Positions 1 through 6,580 of a stretch of DNA of 16,151 nt are shown piece by piece. The number at the start of each line of letters is the position of its first letter. Position 1 is the first letter of the stretch. The translations under genes and the position numbers were made by a program. This DNA comes from Coriobacteriaceae bacterium (GTDB lineage Bacteria; Actinomycetota; Coriobacteriia; Coriobacteriales; Coriobacteriaceae). Location: positions 1 to 16,151 of the forward strand of contig CABJBO010000036.1 of assembly GCA_902363875.1 (NCBI GenBank), read 5' to 3'. The notes under the pieces are model-generated. The model saw nothing but the letters and a program-made list of their open reading frames with translations, did no database searches and was not told where the DNA came from.

Positions 1-13
1 CAGCCATAAAAAA

Positions 14-47
14 GCCTCCCATTTCTTGTGTCCAAGAAATGGGAGGC
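14..47 (-). terminator. Rho-independent terminator of the mob operon
   Basis: A perfect 15-bp stem (14-28 with 33-47) has a 4-base loop. Read on the minus strand it is followed by six T residues (complement of 8-13). It lies about 50 bp past the last leftward ORF, so it probably ends the mobC transcript. This suggests that a relaxase, if present, is not in the same transcription unit. Confidence 0.85.
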
Positions 48-94
48 AGTTCAATGGCCGGGGCTTTTTCTAATCGCAAACAGGATAAAGGCAC

Positions 95-283
95 TCAAAC
101 GAAATAGGTAGCCGGGCCAATGCGACACTCAGTGACCATGAGGCGGCGTCTTCCGCGCCCGCGCGGATCCAAGCCGACTCGTTCACGGACTGCGGAATTG
201 ACACGACCGCCAAAACCGAAGACCAGACTTGGATAAGGGTCGATGGCGTATCGTGTCATCGACCCTTTCCTTGCCCGCGTCAC
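95..283 (-). CDS. Possible small hypothetical protein overlapping the mobC stop
   Basis: This is a 62-codon ORF with a GTG start that overlaps the mobC TGA stop as GTGA, an arrangement typical of translational coupling. It ends about 50 bp before the minus-strand terminator. The product is rich in Arg and Gly near its middle and has no domain I recognise. An internal ATG nine codons in could also be the start. In related mobilization modules the gene after mobC is usually the relaxase, but this product is far too short and has no relaxase motif, so it is either a small accessory protein or not a gene. Its only support is position. Confidence 0.35.
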   Translation of the reverse strand: MTRARKGSMTRYAIDPYPSLVFGFGGRVNSAVRERVGLDPRGRGRRRLMVTECRIGPATYFV

Positions 284-678
284 TCATTCTCGATACTGTC
301 GAAACCCTCGATTTGCAGATGGACGCCGTTTCGGTCGGCCTCCATACGGAGCGCTGCGAGCGCTTCCATGATTTCAGAGAACGCCGAGACCTCTTTCTCC
401 AAAACCGCCTTGGCTTCATCTTGGTTGAATGCCCTCGCGCCTTTGGAGTTCAGGAATCTCATGAACTGATTCAGGTTCGTCCCCTGCTTCGCGAGTTCGT
501 GTGCCGCCATTCTCAAAGGGCCCGTGTCAATGACCTTGATTGTCTCATCGTCGGAATTGGCGAGGAGTTTTCGGGCGTACTCGGAAACTGTCATGCCGTT
601 TTTGTCGGCTTTTCGCTTGAGGATTTCCTTCTCGCGCTCCGTCATGCGCACCTCGACGCGCGCCCCTTTTCTTCGCAT
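280..678 (-). CDS. mobC: MobC-family mobilization (relaxosome accessory) protein
   Basis: A 132-residue protein, within the usual MobC size range. MobC proteins bind oriT and help the relaxase open and nick the DNA for conjugative mobilization. Residues ~8-40 fit a ribbon-helix-helix DNA-binding domain (VEVRMTEREKEILKRKA, then GMTVSEYARKLL). Residues 60-77 (HELAKQGTNLNQFMRFLN) match the conserved MobC core. The ATG at 678 was chosen because the family N-terminus begins there and a GAGGAG lies 11 bases upstream; the 38 extra upstream codons look non-coding. A candidate oriT lies just upstream at 788-922, as expected. The partner relaxase is not seen. The family call is firm; the exact start is less so. 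Confidence 0.85.
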   Translation of the reverse strand: MRRKGARVEVRMTEREKEILKRKADKNGMTVSEYARKLLANSDDETIKVIDTGPLRMAAHELAKQGTNLNQFMRFLNSKGARAFNQDEAKAVLEKEVSAFSEIMEALAALRMEADRNGVHLQIEGFDSIENE

Positions 679-787
679 GCCGATTTCGACTCCTCCCGTT
701 TTCCAAAAACAAGCTACTAGCGCATGGCGCCGCCGCGTTTGCTGGTAGCGTAAAATCAGACGGCGGTCATGCCGGCTGCCGAAAACA

Positions 788-922
788 GGCAATCCGAAAT
801 TGCCAGTTTTTCAAAGCGCGAGAACCCTCCCGTCAAGGCCACTAAGGCCGCTCGGGAGCAAGATGGAAATGAAGGAAAAGTCCACAACAGTGGACTTTGT
901 CCGTACACTTCCCAAATCTTGC
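788..922. other. Candidate origin of transfer (oriT)
   Basis: Between mobC and the replication-like gene, three inverted repeats lie in a row: GGCAAT/ATTGCC (788-793/799-804), CTCCCG/CGGGAG (827-832/853-858) and AAAGTCCAC/GTGGACTTT (877-885/890-898). Eighteen bases after the last one is ATCTTGC (916-922), which resembles the RP4/MOBP-type nick region (ATCCTGC). An array of inverted repeats followed by a nick-like motif upstream of mobC is the standard oriT layout. The match to a nick consensus is short, so the nick position is a guess. Confidence 0.45.
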
Positions 923-973
923 AACTCGGAGAGCGGCTCTAGCCGGTGAGCACTGCTGTTAAGCAGCGCGAGA

Positions 974-1029
974 GCCTTCCCGGGTTGAAAATAGGAGTGC
1001 CGCCGCCCCTATTTTCAACCCGGGAAGGC
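974..1029. repeat. 21-bp perfect inverted repeat (large hairpin)
   Basis: The arms 974-994 and 1009-1029 are perfect reverse complements of 21 bases, separated by a 14-base GC-rich loop. No T-run follows on either strand, so it is not a standard terminator. It lies in the 468-bp gene-free stretch (793-1260) between mobC and the replication-like gene, next to the candidate oriT. It could be a replication or transfer structure, such as a single-strand origin, or an interspersed palindrome. The structure is certain; its role is unknown. Confidence 0.75.
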
Positions 1030-1260
1030 GGGCCTCCCGAGACTTGCAGGGCAATCAAGCGAGCGGTGTGGACGGCGGGCCGGCATCGCCGGCAACGATG
1101 CTGGGCATCATCTGACGGCAAAACACCTCGGTCCTCGAAATCGGTCATCACAAGCATAGGGACATCGCAGACGCACTCCCGAATCAAACGAAGCCCGCAC
1201 GGAAACCTCGATTCCCTCGACACCCAGAACCACCCCCTAGAGTGACCTTGATACCTTCCC

Positions 1261-2166
1261 CTAAACATAGGACCGCAAATCCGGATACAATTCGATTGCC
1301 AGGCGCTCGGCCTCATCCCGGCTCATTCCCCTACTTCCCGAGATGGGGCCAGCGTGCTCAGCAGGTGACTGCACGAACCACTCGCCCTCCTTCTTGTCAG
1401 AACTTGTGATGAGACCAATCCTGAGGCCCTTGCGTCCATTCGTGCCGTTTCCGGAATCTACGGCTTGCGCCTTTTCGGGGTAATGCCCCTCCCGCTCGTT
1501 CCAGGCGCGAAGCTTAGACCGCCAGTCGCGAATAGGACTGCCGTTCTTGTCGCGCCACCCGCTGGAGTTGTAGTAGTCGAAATACCTTTCGGGAGAGACA
1601 ATCAGACCACATTGCTCGCAGTAGGCCCTCACTTCATCGAGAGTCGGAGCGCGGGCTCTTCCGCTTTCCTCGAAACCAAACCCTGCCCCATCCCTAGTTC
1701 TAGAGCTTAATGTAGCTCTTTCTTTATCTATATGTTCGCAGTCGCCGTCCGGCAACCGCGCGGTCACCGCACAGTGGATTGCGCCACAATCGCAGGTAGA
1801 TTTCCCTTCCTCTTCAGAGTTTTTAAAGAAACCCTTTTCAGAACCGCTTAGATTTCTACAGGTTTCTGGCAAAACTTCGCAGGTTTCTCCTGAATCACCG
1901 GCGATTGAAGGGGCCTTGCCCAACTGATTGCGCGCCAGCTGTTCGATTGACTTCTCTCGCCTGAAATCGAGCTGGGACCTATAGGCTTCGAATACGAGCA
2001 TCGCCGGCTTGGGCAGCTTCGGCTCCTCCTTATCAAGGTAGTAGTTCCAGATCGCCCAAGCGAGTTTGCCGCATTGGACCTCCGGCAGCACCCTTCTCAT
2101 GCTGTCGCGACATTCACGCTCCATCTTGGCGTAGTCCGGCTCAAGCCGACCGTTCACATCAGCCAT
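1261..2166 (-). CDS. Phage/plasmid-type replication (replisome organizer-like) protein
   Basis: This 301-residue protein resembles replication proteins of small integrative elements and phages. The N-terminal ~75 residues look like a DUF6291-type domain (CGKLAWAIWNYYLDKEEP, then an aromatic stretch with YRSQLDF). A low-complexity, Ser/Gly/Glu-rich middle follows. Residues ~170-235 carry the recurring pattern APTLDEVRAYCEQCG with ERYFDYYNSSGW and RDWRSKLRAW, which is frequent near the C-terminus of phage replisome organizers and DnaD-like proteins. The ATG is preceded by GGAGGTGAG at good spacing and starts 3 bp after the HTH gene's stop, so the two are co-transcribed. It may help the element replicate after excision or during mobilization. 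The family resemblance is fair; the biochemical role is inferred. Confidence 0.75.
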   Translation of the reverse strand: MADVNGRLEPDYAKMERECRDSMRRVLPEVQCGKLAWAIWNYYLDKEEPKLPKPAMLVFEAYRSQLDFRREKSIEQLARNQLGKAPSIAGDSGETCEVLPETCRNLSGSEKGFFKNSEEEGKSTCDCGAIHCAVTARLPDGDCEHIDKERATLSSRTRDGAGFGFEESGRARAPTLDEVRAYCEQCGLIVSPERYFDYYNSSGWRDKNGSPIRDWRSKLRAWNEREGHYPEKAQAVDSGNGTNGRKGLRIGLITSSDKKEGEWFVQSPAEHAGPISGSRGMSRDEAERLAIELYPDLRSYV

Positions 2167-2169
2167 GCA

Positions 2170-2406
2170 TTACTCACCTCCCACGCAACGGCGGCGGGAG
2201 CGAAGCCAATCCTCCAAGTCCTCCATCAGATACAGAACTGGAGAGCGAGGGGAATCGCCGATATGAACATAGGCAGGCCCCCTACCCGCACAGCGCCAGT
2301 TGGCGAGCGTCTTCGGGGAAACGCCGAGCGCACGGGCGGCGTCCTCACTTGAAAGCGCCATCGGGATGAAAGCTGGAATTGGATTGTCTTTGTCTTTGTG
2401 CTTCAT
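2170..2406 (-). CDS. Excisionase-like / MerR-type helix-turn-helix DNA-binding protein
   Basis: A 78-residue protein with a single winged helix-turn-helix of the HTH_17 / excisionase kind: SSEDAARALGVSPKTLANWR (residues 19-38), then a wing (GRGPAYVHIG) and the typical VLYLMEDLEDWLRSRR tail. Proteins of this kind direct excision or control transcription in integrative elements. The ATG at 2406 is chosen because GGAGGG lies about 6 bases upstream and the domain starts soon after; an upstream in-frame ATG would add an unlikely Cys/Arg-rich leader. It is the first gene of the leftward operon. An excisionase or an operon regulator are equally possible. Confidence 0.8.
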   Translation of the reverse strand: MKHKDKDNPIPAFIPMALSSEDAARALGVSPKTLANWRCAGRGPAYVHIGDSPRSPVLYLMEDLEDWLRSRRRCVGGE

Positions 2407-2582
2407 AACGGCCCTCCGTCCACCTAGTAACGGAGAGTCGATATAAACAAAGCGACACAGAGACAGGCACCCTACCCGTTCCCTGCCGTCGCTCCGTGCC
2501 TCTACCTGGACCGGCACATCCCGTGAACGACTTTTCCGACCGTCGCTGCCTTTCGCTCACATAATAGGATGCTGGAAGCTGT

Positions 2583-2847
2583 TTGTCCCCATCTGTAGTG
2601 TGGGATCGCTCGCCTCGAAGCAACGGTTACCAAGCCGCCGTCTTCTCTCGGGGTGGTATGCCTAGCGGTGACTTTTCGCCAATAGCTCATCTTATGCGCA
2701 TATCACGACGTTCGCGCAGCCCTGCGAGCACTAATTTTCTTTCACGGCTCCGTATGCAATTGTCCCCATATTACCTCAGATTTCCCACCGTATCCAAGGC
2801 GATGCGGTATTCTGCACATTTGAAAGTGGGGACAATAGTGGGGACAA
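2583..2847. repeat. Four copies of TGGGGACAA, possible integrase arm-type sites
   Basis: The 9-mer TGGGGACAA occurs as its complement at 2583-2591 and 2760-2768 and directly at 2827-2835 and 2839-2847. The last two are tandem at a 12-bp period. They fill the 470-bp gene-free stretch between the HTH gene and the tRNA terminator, near the presumed attachment end. Short repeated sites flanking the core are typical of the arm sites of tyrosine integrases. No gene was recognised in this stretch. The repeats are seen directly; the role is inferred. Confidence 0.5.
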
Positions 2848-2876
2848 TTATCTATTGATTGCTTCTATAAAAGAAA

Positions 2877-2902
2877 AACTACCTGCGTTTCCGCAGGTAG
2901 TT
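2877..2902 (-). terminator. Terminator of the tRNA-fMet gene
   Basis: An 11-bp perfect stem (2877-2887 with 2892-2902) with a 4-base loop lies 10 bp after the tRNA 3' end. Read on the minus strand it runs into a T-rich tail. It ends the short tRNA transcript. Confidence 0.85.
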
Positions 2903-2911
2903 CAACATACT

Positions 2912-2988
2912 TGGTCGCGGGGGCAGGATTTGAACCTACGACCTCCGGGTTATGAGCCCGGCGAGCTACCAGACTGCTCCACCCCGCA
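2912..2988 (-). tRNA. Initiator tRNA-fMet (CAT anticodon)
   Basis: A 77-nt cloverleaf on the minus strand with encoded CCA. The anticodon loop is CTCATAA, giving CAU. Initiator hallmarks are visible: three G:C pairs at the base of the anticodon stem (GGG/CCC), the A11:U24 pair in the D stem (GAGC/GCTC), and a weak first acceptor pair (U1:G72, where elongators have a strong pair). The T arm is GTAGG TTCAAAT CCTGC. The 3' end faces the mobile element at 1-2911, consistent with its use as an integration target. Confidence 0.97.
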
Positions 2989-3019
2989 ATGTCTGGGCGC
3001 CTCATGTGCGCAAGAAAGA

Positions 3020-3048
3020 ATATTACGTGGGAGTTCGGTAAACGGCAA
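3020..3048 (-). promoter_or_regulatory. Promoter of tRNA-fMet
   Basis: On the minus strand, TTGCCG (3048-3043) is followed after exactly 17 bp by TAATAT (3025-3020). This places a start about 25 bases before the mature tRNA 5' end. Both boxes match sigma-70-type consensus at four or more positions. Confidence 0.6.
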
Positions 3049-3141
3049 GGAAAATCTCGTAGAGCATAATTCCTTCATATTTAAAACCCCTCAGCCCATA
3101 TCGCCGTGAACGAATCGCAGCCGAGCGCCGCCGACGGCACG

Positions 3142-3180
3142 TATACAATGGTGCGCGTCCTTTTACGCCGACACCGGGAG
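3142..3180 (+). promoter_or_regulatory. Putative -10 region and ribosome site of coaX
   Basis: TATACAAT (3142-3149) is a plausible -10 box 37 bp before the coaX start, but no good -35 is visible. GGGAG (3176-3180), 5 bases before the ATG, is the ribosome site that fixes the start. Confidence 0.35.
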
Positions 3181-3185
3181 TAGAC

Positions 3186-3959
3186 ATGCTGCTCGCTATC
3201 GATATGGGAAACACGCAGACGGCCATGGGCCTGTTTGACGGAGACGAGCTGGTGCAGTCGTGGCGCATGCCCACCGACCGCTCCTATACCGCCGACGAGA
3301 TCCATGTGCGCCTGATGGGCTTCTTTAAGATGCACGACCTCTCGCTCGACGCGGTCGACGCGATCGCCTTCGCCGGCGTGGTGCCGCAGCTCTCGCGCGA
3401 GTGGCACACTGTGGCCGACCGTATCGCGGCAGACGCCATCGTTATCGGGCCGCAGACGGCCGCGGTGACCAAACTGCGCGCGGCGCGCCCCCAGGCCGTA
3501 GGTGCCGACCGCGTCGCCAACGCCGTTGCGGCCGAGACTTTCTACGGCGCGCCGGCAATCGTGGTGGACTTTGGCACCGCGACCAATATCGACGTCATCG
3601 ATGAGGACGGCTATTACATTGGCGGAGCGATCGCGCCGGGCATCCGCATCTCCATGGACGCACTTGCCGCCCGTGCCGCCAAGCTCGCCAGCGTGCCGCT
3701 CGAGGCGCCCGAGCACGCCATCGGCCGCGACACCGAGGAATGCATCAAGGTCGGCGCCGTGATGGGCGCCGCCTCCATGGCCGAAGGCCTGGTCGCTCGC
3801 ATGAAGCGCGAGCTGGGCCGCGAGGACGCCACCGTTATCGCCACAGGCGGTCTCGCCGGCATCGTCGCCGATTCGACCGATGCCTTCGACGTGGTCGACG
3901 GGCAGCTCACCATCAAAGGCATCTGCGAAATCTACCGCCGCATGCAGAAGCTGGGGTAA
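3186..3959 (+). CDS. coaX: Type III pantothenate kinase (CoaX)
   Basis: Phosphorylates pantothenate with ATP, the first step of coenzyme A synthesis in the cytoplasm. The 257-residue length is normal for the family. Visible motifs of the ASKHA fold are the phosphate-1 loop DMGNT (6-10), the catalytic-region GADR (106-109), the phosphate-2 loop DFGTA (128-132), GGAIAPG (146-152) and TGG (220-222). The ATG at 3186 follows GGGAG at 5 bases. The gene stands alone on the plus strand and converges with a biotin-ligase-like gene; coaX and birA are neighbours or fused in many bacteria. Type III kinases are generally not feedback-inhibited by CoA and need a monovalent cation, which is family knowledge. 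Confidence 0.96.
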   Translation: MLLAIDMGNTQTAMGLFDGDELVQSWRMPTDRSYTADEIHVRLMGFFKMHDLSLDAVDAIAFAGVVPQLSREWHTVADRIAADAIVIGPQTAAVTKLRAARPQAVGADRVANAVAAETFYGAPAIVVDFGTATNIDVIDEDGYYIGGAIAPGIRISMDALAARAAKLASVPLEAPEHAIGRDTEECIKVGAVMGAASMAEGLVARMKRELGREDATVIATGGLAGIVADSTDAFDVVDGQLTIKGICEIYRRMQKLG

Positions 3960-4007
3960 GGCGGGGTTTAAGTCGAGCGCGAGCGGCGAACTAGGCAACG
4001 CATCGGT

Positions 4008-4050
4008 CCTATTCCTCAAAAACGAAAATTTTTCGGTTTTGAGGAATAGG
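4008..4050. repeat. 43-bp near-perfect palindrome
   Basis: The 21-base arms 4008-4028 and 4030-4050 pair around one central base with a single mismatch. The outer part is CCTATTCCTCAAAA and the inner part is A/T-rich. It sits about 50 bp after coaX, just before a separate terminator hairpin. The A/T-rich centre and short runs make it a possible terminator, but its size and symmetry fit an interspersed palindromic repeat as well. Confidence 0.75.
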
Positions 4051-4081
4051 GCGCCGGCAACCCATTCCCCAAACAAGCGAA

Positions 4082-4108
4082 ACCCTCCCCGGCACAGCCG
4101 AGGAGGGT
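4082..4108. terminator. Terminator between converging coaX and the biotin-ligase-like gene
   Basis: A 12-bp stem with one mismatch (4082-4093 with 4097-4108) and a 3-base loop, GC-rich, flanked by modest T-rich tracts on both strands. It lies between convergent genes and probably works in both directions. Confidence 0.7.
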
Positions 4109-4147
4109 CTTGTTGTCATCGCTATCTTTGAGCGCGGGCGCCTCGCG

Positions 4148-4849
4148 TTACAGTCCGCGAATCCGTACGGCCTCGGGCGGAAACTCCTGCTCGCCGGCAT
4201 CGGTCTTGATGGTCGCGCGGCCCCAGATGTCCAGGCCCGCAAACACACCGACCGCAAGCGGCAAGCCGCTGGGCGACACCGCCGCGACCTGACGACCCAG
4301 CAGTGGCACCATATCGAAGTACTCGCCCAGCACGGGAGCCAGCGGACCGGCAGCGCCCTGCGGCGTGTTAGCAACAACCGCCCAGGTGTCCACGCGGACC
4401 AGCACGGCGGCGGCCAATGCCTCGATCAGCGCCTCATCTGCCATATCCACGCCAAGCTCACCCAGCGCCGCACGCTCAATATCAACCGTCACCGCGGCAA
4501 ACATGCCCGCGGCACCGGCACCGCCGTTGACGGCAACGCGCGCGAACGACGTCTCAAACGCGGGCGCGCCGCACACGATATTGCTCGGCCACTCAATGCT
4601 CACCTTGCCGGCAAGGCCCAGGCCCGGCGTCGACGCCGTGCCCACGAGCGCGTCCATCATGCCCATCGCCGCCACAAACGGCAGGCCGTGGAAGGCATGC
4701 ATGTTCACGTCCGGGCGCACGACCAGCGAAAACGTCAACGACGCCTCGCCCGCGCTCCAAGCGCACCAGCCCGCAGACGCGCCCTCGCGGCCCGCGTCGC
4801 GCGCGGCGTCAAGCTCGGTACCGACGGCTACAGCATTCATCTCAATCAT
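4148..4849 (-). CDS. birA: Degenerate biotin-protein-ligase-like (BirA/BPL family) protein
   Basis: This 233-residue protein keeps the outline of a biotin-[acetyl-CoA-carboxylase] ligase. WSAGEASLTFSLVVRP (31-46) fits the strand after the biotin loop, EWPSN (86-90) takes the place of KWPND, and a C-terminal SH3-like domain follows (~183-233, GRQVAAV and GVFAGLDIWG). The GRGRRGR biotin-adenylate loop is replaced by a GREGASAG stretch, the catalytic Lys of KWPND is Glu, and the first part of the catalytic domain (the LDST region) and any DNA-binding domain are missing. Its ATG directly follows the folP-folK stop (TAGATG), so the two are co-translated; a second ATG lies three codons in. It may be an inactive or repurposed ligase fold. 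The family call is moderate, the activity doubtful. Confidence 0.65.
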   Translation of the reverse strand: MIEMNAVAVGTELDAARDAGREGASAGWCAWSAGEASLTFSLVVRPDVNMHAFHGLPFVAAMGMMDALVGTASTPGLGLAGKVSIEWPSNIVCGAPAFETSFARVAVNGGAGAAGMFAAVTVDIERAALGELGVDMADEALIEALAAAVLVRVDTWAVVANTPQGAAGPLAPVLGEYFDMVPLLGRQVAAVSPSGLPLAVGVFAGLDIWGRATIKTDAGEQEFPPEAVRIRGL

Positions 4850-6580
4850 CTACATACGCCCCAATTCGCCCACGATATGGCCCACGCGGTCCTCGGGCTC
4901 CTTGACCTCGACGCCGTTGTAGCGGAAGAACCGCGCCGGGTCGTGCATCAGGTCCTCGAGCGGCACCAGCACAAAGTCGCGCTCGCCAATGAGCGGATGC
5001 GGCAGGCGCAGCTTTTTGCCGCCGTGAGTCTCGCCGTCCATCCACAGCAGGTCCAGGTCGATGGTGCGCGGGCCGTTGGCCTTGGCCTTTTTGGAGCGGT
5101 CGCGGCCCAGCTCGGCCTCGATCTTCATGAGCTCGTCGAGCAGCACCAACGGCGCCAGCTCGGTCTTGATCTCGATGACGGCGTTGGCAAACGCGTCCTG
5201 ACGCGTCTCGTAGGCCGGCTCGCTCTCGTAGATCTTGGAGGAGTTGGACACGCAGGTGAGTGGAATCTCGGCGATCATGTCGCGTGCGGCGCGGATGTTG
5301 TCACAGCGATGCCCCAGGTTGGAGCCCACGGCCACAAACGCGCGGCGCGGCTGCGGCTTGGCAACCGCCCAGTAGCCGTTCAGGAACTGCGCAAAACCCG
5401 CGGCGTCGTGCACGCGCACGATGTTGGCACCGGCCTGGATGGCGCCCAGGCACACGCCAAACGTAGCGGCATCGCGCTCGGCGGCCTCGGTCACGCCCGA
5501 GACGGCGCCCACAAAGCGCTTGCGCGATACGGCGCACATGAGCGGATAGCCCAGTGACGCCATCTTGGCAGTCTCGCGCTGGATGACGATGTCCTCGTTG
5601 GCCGTCTTGCCAAAGCCCGGACCGGGATCGATGCAGATGCGGTCGCGCGACACGCCGGCGTGGATGAGCGCGCGGGCCTGGTCGGATAGAAAGCCCATGA
5701 CGCGGCGCATGATGGGCGCAGAATCGGGCAGGGTAAAGCGGCGGAGCTGCGAGGTGGGCACATAGGCTTCCTCACGGCGGGCACTGCGGCGCATCATGGC
5801 GGCCAGGCGGTCATTGGACTCCGATGCGGCCTCGGTGGCCTCGGGCGCGGGCGCGACGGTCTCGGCGGCAGCAGCCTGCTCGGCGGCCGGCGTCTCCTGC
5901 TCGCTTGCAGGCTCGGTCGCGGGCTCAGGTTCGCCAAACGGCAACGAGGGCTGCACCACGCCGCCCGGAAGCTTGGTCTCCGGCTTAGGCTCGCCCAGCA
6001 ACTTGCCGCGACGGCGGCGAGCCGGCTTCTCGGCCTCACGCGCGGCCTCGGCAGCCGCCTCGCGCGCCTTCTCGGCAACAAACGCCGCGGCCGAGGTATC
6101 GAGCTGCACCGTCGCGTGCGTACGAGCGGGAGCGGCGACCTCGCCGGCATGCATCACAATGACGCCGCAGGTGCTCGTCTTAACAAACTCGACCATCTTG
6201 GAGTCGGTGAAGCCGGTCACGTCGTTGACGATCGAGGCGCCGCAGCGCACGGCCGCCTTAGCAACCGCCACGTGGCGCGTGTCGATCGAGACGATGGCGC
6301 CCTCTTTGGCCAGCGCGCGCACCACGGGCAGCACGCGGCGAGCCTCCTCATCGGGATTGACCGGGGTAAATCCGGGGCGCGTGGACTCGCCGCCCACGTC
6401 GATGATGTCGGCGCCGGCGTCGAGCATCGCCAGGCCGTACTCGATGGCGGCATCCGGGTCGAAATGCTCCCCGCCATCGCTAAACGAATCGGGCGTCACG
6501 TTGAGGACGCCCATGATGCGCGGACGGTCAAAGCTGAGCTCATACTTTCCGCACCGCCATGTCTTGCTATCGTTCGCCAT
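4850..6580 (-). CDS. folP: Dihydropteroate synthase–HPPK fusion (FolP-FolK)
   Basis: A 576-residue bifunctional folate enzyme. The N-terminal dihydropteroate synthase has NVTPDSFSDGG (27-37), DVGGESTRPG (61-70), SIDTR (98-102), IDPGPGFGKT (317-326) and SRKRF (352-356). It is followed by 6-hydroxymethyl-dihydropterin pyrophosphokinase (~412-545) with VGSNLG (418-423), GPRTIDLDLL (503-512) and LPHPLIGERDFVLVPLED. Together they activate the pterin and join it to p-aminobenzoate. The synthase is split by ~120 residues (about 150-272) of Ala/Glu/Pro-rich low-complexity sequence with a basic patch (RRRRGK), which is unusual. The ATG at 6580 is chosen because GAGGAGG lies 6 bases upstream; an in-frame ATG at 6586 touches that site. 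The gene overlaps the sirtuin end by 14 bp, indicating one operon. Confidence 0.95.
   Translation of the reverse strand: MANDSKTWRCGKYELSFDRPRIMGVLNVTPDSFSDGGEHFDPDAAIEYGLAMLDAGADIIDVGGESTRPGFTPVNPDEEARRVLPVVRALAKEGAIVSIDTRHVAVAKAAVRCGASIVNDVTGFTDSKMVEFVKTSTCGVIVMHAGEVAAPARTHATVQLDTSAAAFVAEKAREAAAEAAREAEKPARRRRGKLLGEPKPETKLPGGVVQPSLPFGEPEPATEPASEQETPAAEQAAAAETVAPAPEATEAASESNDRLAAMMRRSARREEAYVPTSQLRRFTLPDSAPIMRRVMGFLSDQARALIHAGVSRDRICIDPGPGFGKTANEDIVIQRETAKMASLGYPLMCAVSRKRFVGAVSGVTEAAERDAATFGVCLGAIQAGANIVRVHDAAGFAQFLNGYWAVAKPQPRRAFVAVGSNLGHRCDNIRAARDMIAEIPLTCVSNSSKIYESEPAYETRQDAFANAVIEIKTELAPLVLLDELMKIEAELGRDRSKKAKANGPRTIDLDLLWMDGETHGGKKLRLPHPLIGERDFVLVPLEDLMHDPARFFRYNGVEVKEPEDRVGHIVGELGRM

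Larger units (their letters stand above)
1..2911. mobile_element. Partial mobilizable/integrative element next to tRNA-fMet
   Basis: This block ends at the 3' end of the tRNA-fMet gene, a common integration target for tyrosine-recombinase elements. All visible genes read leftward: an HTH excisionase-like protein, a replication-like protein, MobC, and a doubtful small ORF. A cluster of inverted repeats before mobC resembles an oriT. No relaxase or integrase is seen, and the left boundary lies outside the window. The ~500 bp between the HTH gene and the tRNA carries no gene but has repeated 9-mers. Seen: gene order and repeats. Inferred: that this is one element integrated at the tRNA. A duplicated piece of the tRNA 3' end to the left of the window would confirm it. 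Confidence 0.6.

Noticed and set aside
939..1316. 125-codon minus-strand frame covering the large hairpin and the end of the replication-like gene
   Set aside because: It overlaps the real gene in another frame and has Cys/Arg/Pro-rich shadow composition with no ribosome site.
2583..2847. CRISPR array
   Set aside because: The repeats are only 9 bp, irregularly spaced and in both orientations, and no cas genes are nearby.
2583..2858. Plus-strand 91-codon frame in the gap before the tRNA
   Set aside because: There is no ribosome site and no recognisable domain, and it runs through the repeated 9-mers.
3081..4076. 331-codon minus-strand frame opposite coaX
   Set aside because: It is the shadow of coaX; the plus strand has all CoaX motifs.
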